Made by a program: the position numbers and the translations under genes. Below the pieces are notes generated by a model. It was given only the letters and a program-made list of their open reading frames with translations. It was not told the origin of the DNA and ran no database searches. Shown piece by piece: positions 24,756 through 35,741 of a DNA stretch of 64,000 bases. Numbering within the stretch: the stretch's first letter is position 1; each line of letters starts with the position of its first letter. The DNA is taken from positions 1,339,692-1,403,691 of the forward strand of contig NC_083871.1 of assembly GCF_032452875.1 (NCBI RefSeq), written 5' to 3'. The stretch is from Bos javanicus (Eukaryota; Chordata; Mammalia; Artiodactyla; Bovidae).

Positions 24756-24816
24756 TTTTCATTTAATAGTTTGCAGTCAGCAGCTTTTAACTGATGTCTA
24801 TCATGATTTATCCCAT
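24756..24816. other. Short junction sequence
   Basis: Residual text between BovB and the next SINE; may be BovB. Confidence 0.3.
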
Positions 24817-24998
24817 GTGCAGTGCAGGAGACCTATGTTTGATCCCTGGGTTGGGAAGATCCCCTGGAGGAGGGAATGGCAACCCACTCCAGTATTCTTG
24901 CCTGGAGAATCCCCATGGGAAGAGGAGTCTGGCAGGCTACAGTCCATAGGGTCGCAAAGAGTCAAACACGACTGAGCGACTAAGCGCAGCACAACATC
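24817..24998 (+). mobile_element. Bov-tA SINE, 5'-truncated
   Basis: It begins within the tRNA-derived part (GTGCAGTGCAGGAGACCTAT) and ends GACTGAGCGACTAAGCGCAG. Confidence 0.88.
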
Positions 24999-26021
24999 TT
25001 GCTTTATGACATTTTTAAAGTTTCAGTACAGAAAAAAGGATTTAAAGTATTTTTAGTTGTAAACATGACAAGTATAGACTTTCTGAATTCAGCAAAGTGT
25101 GAAAGTAGTAGGGCAATAAATTACTACTAAATAGCTGGATTAAACACACACACACAAAGACTAAGCACTGCATTTCAAAATCCCACTGTGATTTGTTCTT
25201 TTTTCTTTTCTTTCTTTCTCTTTCTTCTTCTTCTTCTTTTTATTTTTTGAATAATATATATGCAATCACTCTCCCAGAACTATCACAGCTGGAGTTGAAA
25301 TAATTGCTCTAATTTGTATGACAAAAAAGGCACCCTCATTTGAGCTGATAAAATGCAACTCATGGCAACTCCAACCTTAAATGTGGTTTAAATGTGGTTC
25401 AAAAAACTGTCTGCAATAAAGGAATATATTAGAGATGCTAAAAGTTGATGCCATTTCATTTTTATTAGGTTTTGGAACAATTTAGCTGATGAGGTAAAAT
25501 ATGTAACTAGACTTTCTGATAAGTAATTTTTCATTCACCTAAATTTATTTCCTGATCCAGAAACTTTATTCTGTGAAATTTGTCAATGATTGGAGTACCC
25601 TTGGGCTTCTAGTGCTAGTGCTGGGTATAATTGCAATTTGCATGAACCTCTTACAAATGGCAATGTGGAGTTGCCAGAGGATTGGTGGAAGAATAGCTGG
25701 TTTGTTTGACTAAGGTAAAATATTTCTGGGGGTTTACTTACCTGGCACTAATATCTACACTAAAAACTTGAAAGAATAGCTTAAACAAAGGGCATTTGAA
25801 GTGTCTAGGCTGTTTTATGCTCCCAGAAATCCTATAAGTTGGGGAGGGAACTTAAGACTTTCAGGCTTTTGAAAAGTCAAATGGTTCTAGTCATCTTCTA
25901 AGTAAGTTCTATCCTGATATCCCCATTTAAATTATTTCTATTTCAACTTCTCCTCCCACTGACTCATCCCATCCCTCTTATAATAATTTCCTCTCATACT
26001 TCTTATTTCCTCATAACACTG
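24999..26021. other. Unassigned intergenic sequence with a pyrimidine tract
   Basis: A TTC/TTTC-rich tract lies at about 25197-25250 and a (CA)n stub at 25145-25156. Nothing else recognised. Confidence 0.45.
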
Positions 26022-26325
26022 TTCAGTTCATTTCAGTTCAGTTCAGTCACTCAGTCATGTCCGACTCTTTGCGACCCCATGAATTGCAGCACGCCAGGCC
26101 TCCCTGTCCATCACCATCTCCTGGAGTTCACTCAAACTCATGTCCACCAAGTCGATGATACCATCCAGCCATCTCATCCTCTGTCGTCCCCTTCTCCTCC
26201 TGCTCCCAATCCCTCCCAGCATCAGAGTCTTTTCCAATGAGTCAAAACTTCACATGAGGTGGCCAAAGTACTGGAGTTTCAGCTTTAGCATTATTCCTTC
26301 TGAAGAACATAACAGTGTATAATTT
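26022..26325 (-). mobile_element. BovB 3' end fragment, reverse
   Basis: It starts GTTCAGTTCATTTCAGTTCA and continues through the 3' end complement to GGAGTTTCAGCTTTAGCATT. It is a short 5'-truncated copy of about 0.3 kb. Confidence 0.9.
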
Positions 26326-26995
26326 TCTTATTTTTATATATATTATTGATCCTCTGTATTTCCCACCAGATTTTAAGCTCTGAAATGCAAGGAATTTTTG
26401 TGTTTTTGTTCCCTTGTGTGCAAATCAGCACCTAATGGTGTTCTAAAAATAGTGGTCAAGTGGACATGAAAGCCCAGCACATTAAAGTGAATTTAGTTCT
26501 CAGGCTGCCAAATCCTGAATGCTGATGTGTTACTGGGAAATCACAGAGGAGTAGATTTGGGGTGGGAACAGAGCCCTGAGTGATGGAGTGTGCTCCCCTC
26601 TTCTGTCTGAGGGAAGGGATGACACATCAAGCTGAAGACAGTGGGTTTGGAAGGAGCCCATTCTGTCTTCCATGTCAGCCTCCTAGATATCTCTGAGAGC
26701 AGATACATAATCCCAGCTGTTAGTTTTTTCCTCAGTTCTGCCAGGTTCTATCTGGGTGATGGACTGCATATATTTATACCTGTCAGGGATCATGGTTCCC
26801 AGTATGTGTGTCTGGTTTTGCCTTTTCAGGAGTTCTAGAGGGAAGCAAAGGCGGGCACTATTTCCAGCATAGAAGTAGAGAATCTGAGTGCACACTAGTG
26901 CATCCCAAAGCGGTCTGCCCATGGGGCCCATCACATATAACAATCCTGTTGTCCAAAGTCAGTGCACAGGGAGCTTCAAAGCCAGCTTATAACAC
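26326..26995. other. Unassigned intergenic sequence
   Basis: Weak L2-like text near 26340-26440; otherwise nothing recognised. Confidence 0.4.
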
Positions 26996-27207
26996 AAGCT
27001 CTTCACTCAATTGTGTCCAACTCTTTGCAGCCCCATGGAATGCAGCCCACCAGGCCCCTCTGCCCATGAGATTCTCTAGGCAAGAATATCGGAGTGGATT
27101 ACATTTGCTTCTCCAGAGAAATCTTCCTGACGCAGGGATCAAATTTGTATCTCCTGTGTCTCCTTCATTGGTGGATTCTTTATCTCTGAGCCACCAGGGA
27201 AACCCCA
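26996..27207 (-). mobile_element. Bov-tA SINE
   Basis: Reverse-oriented; ends with the tRNA-head complement GAGCCACCAGGGAAACCCC at about 27188-27206. Confidence 0.9.
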
Positions 27208-27395
27208 CTCTCTGTTAGCTAGAATCCAAAATACTCAAGTTTTTACAAGTAACTTCTTGTTTTATCTGATTTAAAAAAGTTGTTTGAAAAATCTAGAAAA
27301 AAAAAAAAAACAGAAAATTATCATTAACCCCTTAACCTTAATTAAGACTTTTGAGATAAAACATAATTAACATTTTTGTAACATACACATGATAG

Positions 27396-28005
27396 TTGAG
27401 ATTACACAAAATAGAGGAAAACAATAAAAAGAAACACCAGAGATCTCTTCATGAAAATTGGAGCTACCAAGAGAATATTTCATGCAAAGATGGACATACA
27501 AAAAAGGACAGTAATAGCAAGGACCTAACAGAAGCAGAAGAGATTAAGAAAAAGTGGCAAGAATACAGAAAAGTATTGTACAAAAAAGGTCTTGATTTCC
27601 CAGATAACCATGATAGTGTTGTCACTCACCTAGAACCAGAAATCCAGGAGTGTGATGTCAAGTGGGCCTTAGGAAACATTGCTATAAACAAAGCTAGTGG
27701 AGATGATGGAATTCCACCTGAGCTATTTCAAATCCTAAAAGATGATGCTGTTAAAGTATTGCATTCAATATACCAACAAATTTGGAAAACCCAGCAGTGG
27801 CCGCAGAACTGAAAAAGGCCACTTTTGATTCCAATCCCAAAGAAGGCAATGCCAAAGAATGTTCTTTGGCCTTGCCCAAAATTACCATACAATTGAACCA
27901 ATTTCACAAGCTAACAAGGTAATGCTCAAAATCCTTCAAGGTAGGTTTCAACAGTACAAGAAAAGAGAATTTCCAGATGTACAAGCTAGATTTAGAAAAG
28001 GAAAA
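27396..28005 (+). mobile_element. BovB LINE internal fragment
   Basis: The frame at 27396-27812 (138 codons) matches the BovB region between the endonuclease and RT. It contains a LTEAEEIKKKWQEY block and the NKASGDDGIPPELFQ block, the first conserved RT region. It stops at 27810-27812 where related copies continue. The BovB text ends near 28005 at the point coding the FRKG block, and related text resumes at 29187. Confidence 0.88.
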
Positions 28006-28009
28006 AAAG

Positions 28010-29150
28010 GCATACATCCCCACGTGTTTTAATATAACTGTCTTATTATTCACCTCAGAGTACTTTTTAACTTCCCTTTTGACTTCTTATTTTACTCATG
28101 AATAATTTGAAGTCCAGTTTTTATTTTCAAGCATGTAAACATTTTTAGTTAAATTTTACTTATTGATTATTAGCTTGATTGCACTGTTGTTAGAAAACAT
28201 ACTTTGGATATTTTAAATTCTTTAAATTTGTTGAGAATTACTTGATGGCTCAGTACATGGTGAATTTTTAAATTCCATGTATATATTTAAACGAATACAT
28301 ATGAATTAGTGTAGTTTGTATATACACTACTTAGATTAAGCTTATTAGTTATATTTTTCACACATTAATTTTTTTATTGATTGTTTTTGCTGTTCAGTTG
28401 GTTATAGAAAGTCCACTAATATTCCTAATTATAATTGTAGATTGGAGAAGGCAATGGCAACCCACTCCAGTACTCTTGCCTGGAAAATCCCATGGACAGA
28501 GGAGCCTCTTAGGCTGCAGTCCACGGGGTCGCTAAGAGTCAGACACAACTGAGCGACTTCACTTTCACTTTCTGCTTTCATGCATTGGAGAAGGAAATGG
28601 CAACCCACTCCAGTATTCTTGCCTGGAAAATCCCAGGGACGGGGGAGCCTGATGGGCTGCCGTCTATGGGGTTGCACAGAGTCGGACACGACTGAAGTGA
28701 CTTAGCAGCATAATTGTAGATATTGTTTTCTCCTTTAATTTTATCAAATTTTGCTTTACTATTTTAAAGCTAAGTTATTAGATGCACAAAAATTTAGAAC
28801 TGTTTTATCTTCTGGCAGAGCTGGAACTAGGATGAGTCAGTTGAGGCACTTTGGGTAGGAAATTTAAGGAAGCCCTCAAGCTCAGATTCAGTAAATGCAG
28901 GGTTGGAAGCCAAGAGTGAGTCCCTCCTTAAATATTCCTGGTGACTCAATTGCCTCACCTTACTCCCAGCCCTGTCTTATGACAAACTTCTTTCTATCTA
29001 GTGCTTATTTGGTTTTCCCTTAAAGACTTTTTTGATATATCTTCTTTTGTCCTTTTAATTTCTCCATTCTTTTAGGTGTGTTTTTACAAAGCAAAGCTTT
29101 GCTTTCTGAAAGCTATGATTTCAGTCTGAATTTCTTTGGCTTTTAATTGG
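28010..29150 (-). mobile_element. Possible old L1 sequence, reverse, with a SINE
   Basis: AT-rich text reads like antisense L1 ORF2 in places (for example near 28160-28290 and 28745-28810). It separates two BovB fragments. Low certainty. Confidence 0.4.
28443..28709 (+). mobile_element. BovA2 SINE with 12-bp target duplication
   Basis: The two-part BovA2 is flanked by ATAATTGTAGAT at 28431-28442 and 28710-28721, an exact duplication. Confidence 0.92.
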
Positions 29151-29186
29151 AGTATAGAAAGCATTTCCAGTCAATATGTTTACTCA

Positions 29187-30146
29187 TATATTTGGGTTTC
29201 AACTGGTTCCAAATAGGAAAAGGAGTATATCAAGGCTGCATATTGTCACCCTGCTTATTTAACTTATATACAGAGTACCTCATGAGAAATGCTGGGCTGG
29301 AAAAAACACAAGCTGGAATCAAGACTGCTGGGAGAAATATCAATAACCTCAGATATGCAGATGACACCACCCTTATGGCAGAAAGTGAAGAGGAACTAAA
29401 AAGCTTCTTGATGAAAGTGAAAGAGGAGAGTGAAAAAATTGGCTTAAAGCTCAACATTCAGAAAACGAAGATCATGGCATCTGGCCCCATCACTTCATGG
29501 GAAATAGATGGGGAAACAGTGGAAACAGTGTCAGACTTTATTTTTTGGGCTCCAAAATCACTGCAGATGGTGATTGCAGCCATGAAATTAAAAGACGCTT
29601 ACTCCTTGGAAGAAAAGTTATGATCAACCTAGATAGCATATTGAAAAGCAGAGACATTACTTTGCCAACAAAGGTCCGTCTAGTCAAGGCTATGGTCTTT
29701 CCAGTGGTCATGTATGGATGTGAGAGTTGGACTGTGAAGAAAGCTGAGTGCTGAAGAATGGATGCTTTGAACTGTGGTGCTGGAGAAGACTCTTGAGAGT
29801 CCCTTGGACTGCAAGGCAATCCAACCAGTCCATTCTAAAGGAGATCAGCCCTGGGTGTACTTTGGAAGCAATGATGCTAAAGCTGAAACTCCAGTACTTT
29901 GGCCACCTCATGCGAAGAGTTGACTCATTGGAAAAGACTCTGATGCTGGGAGGGATTGAGGGCAGGAGGAGAAGGGGACAACAGAGGATGAGATGGCTGG
30001 ATGCATCACCGAGTCGATGGACGTGACGTTGAGTGAACTCCGGGAGATGGTGATGGACTGGGAGGCCTGGTGTGCCTTGATTCATGGGGTCCCAAAGAGT
30101 CGGACACGACTGAGCGACTGAATTGAGCTGAACTGAACTTACCATG
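29187..30146 (+). mobile_element. BovB LINE, RT region to 3' end
   Basis: The frame at 29147-29623 encodes the GCILSPCLFNLY block and the RT active site LRYADDTTLMAES. A frameshift near 29540 moves the reading to 29497-29754. The 3' end is complete (GACTGAATTGAGCTGAACTG near 30113). It lacks roughly 250 bp of RT compared with the copy at 5276 if joined to 27396-28005. Not active. Confidence 0.9.
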
Positions 30147-30437
30147 TTACTATGGTTTGCTGTATTTATCACTTGTTCTGTCTTCCCATTTCTTCCTTTT
30201 ATCTTCACTTGTATTTTTAAATAGTTTTCTATTATTCTGTTTTCTCTTTTGACTATCTTAGTAGTTACGTTGTTAGTCTCAGTCGCTCCTTTGAAGTAAC
30301 ATGTCTTTTCTTTTTATCTGTCGGCTTTCACAATTTTCCTTTTGACTTTGCTTTTCAGCATTAGGTATGCTTTTCTTTTTATTTATCCTACATGTGGTCT
30401 GTTGTACTTGTTAAATCCATAATACAATATCCTTAGT
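30147..30437. other. Unassigned sequence before the solo LTR
   Basis: AT-rich; weak antisense L1-like text. It ends with the 6-bp duplication CTTAGT at 30432-30437. Confidence 0.4.
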
Positions 30438-31753
30438 TGCCGGGGACCAGCCCCGGCTGATCCAGGGTATTCAAAGGAGAGACGGCTAGGCGAAGATCAG
30501 GAAACAATTGCTTAATTAAAGGTTAATTAAGGATATAAAGAGTAATAGAATGAGGATAGCTCAGTGAGGAAATTTAGTGGAGAAAAGCGGCTGAAATAAG
30601 GATAGCTCAGTAGGAAAATTCAGTGAAGAAAAGAGGCTGAATAAAATTCCAAAGCAGGGAATTAATGTCACCTACAAAGGCCGCAGGCGTCCTCCCGTTC
30701 TCCCAAAAGAGAGGAGACACTAAGGCCTCCCCGGTCAGATCTTTGAAGCCCAGGCAAAATTAGTAGGCTTGACGAGCTTCCCCACCTCAGAAGAAAAATT
30801 CAGCCAGAAGGTGAAAGAAAGAACGACATGGGGAGACCAAATTTCGGTGAACAAAAAGGGGTGTACTTTATTTTTCAAAGTAGTTTTATACCTTAAGTTG
30901 TGCATAGAGGATAATGGGGGAAGGGGTGGAGTCATGCAAGGACAGCAGTTCCTGGTTCTAATCAAAGCCAGGCTTTCAAACTTATCATATGCAAAAGTTC
31001 AGGTGATTTACATCATCTTCCGGCCAGGAGGCCCGTTAACATTTTAAGAAACTTATTTTTCTCTAAAGGTGATTATTCCAAAGTCAGGCGATTATTCTAA
31101 AGTCAGGCGCCAGCCTCCAAAAAGCATTGGATAGAGTTGCATTCCTATAGGGCAAAGGTGAGGTGGGCTCAATCAAGAAAAGAATTAACTCAAGCGTCCA
31201 AGGTTACAAACATTGAGGCTACTACTTACATTTCTATACACCCATTATATCAATCAATACACTGCCAAGGACACAGTAGGTAAGGGGTATGGAGACTTAG
31301 CAGCAAACATTGGCCCAACAAGTGAAAAACCCTTCACCAATACAATTTCTAATCAATCTTTTAACTACTCAAAAGAATCTGTGTTTAGACAGTTTAGAAC
31401 ATCTCCTGCCTCTCACAGTTGGGAGGCTCTGAACAATCACATGTGGCCGGAAAAACCTATTCAGGCAGGCTAGAGGATTTCCAAATGAGTTTGTAGGTTG
31501 AAACATTGTCACACCCAAGAATTATTAACTGGAGCTGTAAGTTAACTCTTTTTTTAGAGAGAGGTAGTGGGGGACAGCCCCCCATAAAGTCAGAGGTGTA
31601 GGTGAGAGCACAAAGCAGAAAGTAGGCAGACTCTGGTTTTGTGGGTAGATGCTCGAGAATTTCCAGGGGGACTCCTGAGGCTCGATCCCGCCTTTGTGTG
31701 TGCCAAGCCTCCTTCCTCATGACCTTTGCCATGGGTGGAGCTCGCTCCCCGCA
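30438..31753 (-). mobile_element. Solo class II (ERVK-type) LTR with 6-bp target duplication
   Basis: The whole length (1316 bp) aligns by eye to the proviral LTRs at 37569 and 45403 and has matching TG...CA ends. It is flanked by CTTAGT at 30432-30437 and 31754-31759. A 6-bp duplication is typical of betaretrovirus-like integration. On the minus strand the polyadenylation signal is at 30867-30872 and a degraded TATA-like TATAAA at 30885-30890. It is clearly diverged from the proviral LTRs, so it is an older member of the family. No internal sequence remains, as expected after LTR-LTR recombination. Confidence 0.92.
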
Positions 31754-31759
31754 CTTAGT

Positions 31760-33107
31760 TATCTTTACAGATATTGTTTTTGCTCCAGTCTCATTTTTTA
31801 GACACCAGGACTCCAACGTATGTGTATTAGAGGTCTTCTGCATTTTTCATCATTTGTTTCTCTGTATTTCATTCTGAGACTTAGGTGAGGAAAAATAACC
31901 CTAGAAGCCTGGAGTCACACTTTGAAAACTGTTCCCTTTGGTGCAGCCCTTCGGAATCCCAGCCAGTTCTCCCTTCTCAGTGGTCTCTGAATCCTGATTG
32001 TTTTTTGTCCAAGCCCTCTGAGTCTTTCGAACATGTGATTATCTTCCCAGCTTCTCTGCAGCCTCCTCTGTGATGAGCAGATTTCTCAAGGAACACCCTG
32101 AGAATCAAGGTTTATCTCTCCAAATTAGCTTCTTCTTCAGAGTCTCAATTATATAATTATTAACCTTTTTTAACTTTAGTTTGTTTTCATTTACAATATT
32201 TTCTTTTGCTTTTCCAGTTATTCTTTTGGTGAGACCTGTTCAAATGCCCTGTTCTGTTCATACAGAAGCAGATCCTCTTCTATTTCATTTTGAGAAGAGT
32301 TTTTGCCATAATTTTTATTGCAAGAGTTAAATGAGATTATAAGTTTTTTTTTAGACATTTAAAATATGCATAGATTTAAATAGTAAAGGAATTTTCAGCC
32401 TGGACATTTGTATAATGAAGGGTGTATATCATCTCCATGATTAAACTTGTCAGTCAAGAAAAGCCATCATCTAATGTTTCTTATTGGTGAATTCCTGCCA
32501 TCTGCCAAAAAATACAGAACAAACAAGTTTAACACTGTTGAATATTAATCTCTTTTAAGGTGACATAGGGTTTGAGGGAATATGGACAGATGCTTCCCTT
32601 TTCTGTTTGAATAAAACCTACATATATTTTCCCAGACCACAGAGAAAGTGGACTTTCAAAAAACTCAGAAGCTGTTGCTTAGATATAGCTTTATTTTAAA
32701 AATCTCATTGAGGAGTGCTTTGTCATAGATGCCACTCAGATTCTGGTGAAAGCTCTGTATCTCTTTAAATAAGAAAAAAAAAAAGAGAGAAATAGATACC
32801 CACAAATTCAAGTATAGTTTTTGAGAATTGGAGGATATGGCCTACTCATGGACCCTGGGTTAAAATTCTTGACCAGGTTTGAATTTTCTGGAAAAATTAC
32901 ATTTTCATCCAAATTCTTCAAATATTTTTATTTGTTTCTTTGGGAGAATCCAACTGTGAATGTATACACCTACATACTTTTATGAAAAACATTGCTTGAA
33001 TTTCTTTCACTTCGCTGCTGTAAATTAACCAACTGATCTGAAATCAGGTACTAAGAAACCCACTTTTGTAAACAAACAAATGAAATCATATATGAGGGCA
33101 AAATCAG
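31760..33107. other. Unassigned intergenic sequence
   Basis: No gene or repeat recognised. A short A-run lies at about 32768-32783. Confidence 0.45.
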
Positions 33108-33296
33108 TCAGTTCAGTTCAGTTATGTCTGACTCTTTGTGACCCCATGAACTGCAGCAACCAGTCCTCCCTGTCCATCACCAACTCCTGGAGTTTACTCA
33201 AACTCATGTCCACTGAGTCGGTGATGCCATCCAGCCATCTCATCCTCTGTCCTTCTCTTCTCTTCCTGCCTTCAATCTTTCCCAGCATCTGAGTCT

Positions 33297-33310
33297 TTTC
33301 TTTTTCTTTT
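33297..33310. repeat. L1 target-site duplication, copy 1
   Basis: TTTCTTTTTCTTTT; the identical 14 bases are at 35338-35351. They bracket the L1 insertion and resemble an L1 endonuclease target. Confidence 0.8.
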
Positions 33311-35337
33311 TACAGGTATTCTCTTTATTATATCCTTGAGCTGTAATTGTCGACCTTGTAAGTAAAATTTTAAGAAGTACATATATTTTATACTGCAGGA
33401 TTTTTATTTTAATTTTATTTATTTACTTATGTTTTGGAGGCTAATTAATTTACAATATTGTACGGTTTTTGCCATACACTGACATGAATCCACCACAGGT
33501 GTACATGTGCTCCCCATCATGAACCCCCTTCCCATCTCCCTCCCCATCCAATCCCTCTGCGTCATCCCAGTGCACCAGCCCCAAGCACCCTGTCTCATGC
33601 ACTGAACCTGGACTGGTGATTCATATCGCATATGATAATATACATGTTTCAATGCCATTCTCCCAAACCAGTCCACCCTCGCCCTCTTCGACAGAGTCCA
33701 AAAGACTGTTCTATACATCTGTGTCTCTTTTGCTGTCTCAAATACAGGGCTATTGTTATCATCTTTCTAAATTCCATATATATGCATTAGTATACTGTAT
33801 TGGTGTTTTTCTTTCTGGCTTACTTCATTCTATATAATAGGCTCCAGTTTCATCCACCTCATTATAACTGATTCAAATGCATTCTTTTTATGGCTGAGTA
33901 ATATTCCATTGTGTATATGTACCACAGCTTTCTTATCCATTCATCTGATGATGGACATCTAGGTTGCTTCCGTGTCCTAGCTATTATAAACAGTGTTGCG
34001 ATGAATATTGGGGTACACATGTCTCTTTCAATTCTGCTTTCTTCAGTGTGTAGGCCCGGCAGTGGGATTGCTGGGTCATAAGGCAGTTCTATTTCCAGTT
34101 TTTTAAGGCCTTTCCACACTGTTCTCCATAGTGGCTGTACTAGTTTGCATTCCCACCAACAGTGTAAGAGGTTTCCTGGTTCCCTTTTATCCACACCCTC
34201 TCTAGCATTTATTGCTTGTAGACTTTTGGATTGCAGCCATTCCAACTGGCATGAAATGGTACCTCATAGTGGTTTTGATTTGCATTTCTCTAATAATGAG
34301 TGGTGTTGACCATCTTTTCATGTGTTTGTTAGCCATCGGTATGTCTTCTTTGGAGAAATGTCAATTTAATTCTTTGGCCCATTATTTGATTGGGTCATTT
34401 ATTTTTCTGGAATTGAGCTCCAGGAGTTGCTTGTATATTTTTGAGATTAATTATTTGTCAGTTGCTTCCTTTGCTATTATTGTTTCCCATTCTGAAATCT
34501 GTCTTTTCACCTTGCTTATAGTTTCCTTTGTTGTGCAAAAGCTTTTAATTTTAATTAGGTCTTATTTGTTTATTTTTGCTTTTATTTCCAATATTCTGGG
34601 AGGTGGGTGATAGAGGATCCTGCTGTGATGTATGTCGGAGAGTGTTTTGCCTATGTTTTCCTCTAGGAGTTTTATAGTTTCTGGTCTTACATTTAGATCT
34701 TTAATCCATTTTGAGTTTATTTTTGTGTATGATGTTAGAAAGTGTTCTAGTTTCATGCTTTTACAAGTCGTTGACCAGTTTTCCCAGCACCACTTGTTAA
34801 AGAGATTGTCTTTTCTCCATTGTGTATTCTTGCCTCCTTTGTCAAAGATAAGGTGTCCATATGTGCATGGATTTATCTCTGGGCTTTCTATTCTGTTCCA
34901 TTGATCTATATTTCTGTCTTTGTACCAGTACCATACTGTCTTGATGACTGTGGCTTTGTAGTAGAGCCTGAAGTCAGGCAGGTTGATTCCTCCAGTTCCA
35001 TTCTTCTTTCTCAAGATAGCTTTGGCTATTCGAGGTTTTTTGTATTTCCATACAGATTGTGAAATTATTTGTTCTAGCTCTGTGAAAAATACCGTTGGTA
35101 GCTTGATAGGGATTGCATTGAATCTATAGATTGCTTTCGGTAGTATACTCATTTTCACTATATCGATTCTTCCAATCCATGAACATGGTATATTTCTTCA
35201 TCTATTTGTGTCCTCTTTGATTTCTTTCACCAGTGTTTTATAGTTTTCTATTTATAGTTCTTTTGTTTCTTTAGGTATATATATTCCTAAGTATTTTATT
35301 CTTTTCGTTGCCATGGTGAATAGAATTGTTTCCTTAA
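33311..35337 (-). mobile_element. L1 LINE, 5'-truncated, with probable 3' transduction
   Basis: Minus-strand L1 of about 2 kb holding the last part of ORF2 and the 3' region. The L1 3' text ends near 33401 in an A-rich AAATAAATAAAATTAAAATA. A further 90 bp (33311-33400) follows, with its own AATAAA at 33324-33329 just before the duplication. This is the layout of a 3' transduction. The element interrupts the BovB at 33108-36775 and is less diverged than other L1s here. Confidence 0.88.
33862..35158 (-). pseudogene. L1 ORF2p C-terminal region
   Basis: Two long open segments cover the distal L1 ORF2 protein. The 5' one (34562-35158, 198 codons) includes the conserved KKPRIAKAIL and KATVIKTVWYWYKDR blocks after the RT domain. 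The 3' one (33862-34245, 127 codons) includes the Cys-rich CWWECKLVQPLW region and the PYDPAIPLPG block near the C-terminus. They are in different frames with a break between 34245 and 34562, and the endonuclease and RT domains are missing. It cannot act as a retrotransposase. Confidence 0.88.
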
Positions 35338-35612
35338 TTTCTTTTTCTTTTCAAATGAGTCAGTTCTTGGCATCAAATGATCCAAGTATTGAAGTTCAAT
35401 TCAGCATCAGTCCTTCCAATGAATATTCAGGACTGATTTCCTTTAGGATGAACTTGTTGGATTTCCTTGCACTCCAAGGGACTCTCAGGAGTCTTCTCCA
35501 ACATCACAGTTAAAAAGCATCAATTCTTCAACACTCAGCTTTCTTTATCATCCAACTCTCTTATCCATATGTGATCACTGGGGGGAAAAATATCTTTGAC
35601 TAGAGGGACCTT

Positions 35613-35741
35613 GGAGAAGGAAATGGCAATCCGCTCCAGTGTTCTTGCCTGGAGAATCCCATGGACGAAGCCTGGTAGGCTGCAGTCCATGGAGCCGCAT
35701 AGAATCGGACATGATGGAAGCGACTTAGCAGCAGCAGCAGC
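35613..35741 (+). mobile_element. Short BovA SINE inside BovB
   Basis: A one-part BovA of about 130 bp ending in (CAG)n. It is flanked by AGAGGGACCTT at 35602-35612 and AGAGGGACTTT at 35742-35752, a duplication with one change. Confidence 0.9.

Noticed and set aside
34212..34610. 132-codon frame with several hydrophobic segments
   Set aside because: It is antisense to L1 ORF2, whose AT-rich codons read as Leu/Ile/Phe on the other strand.
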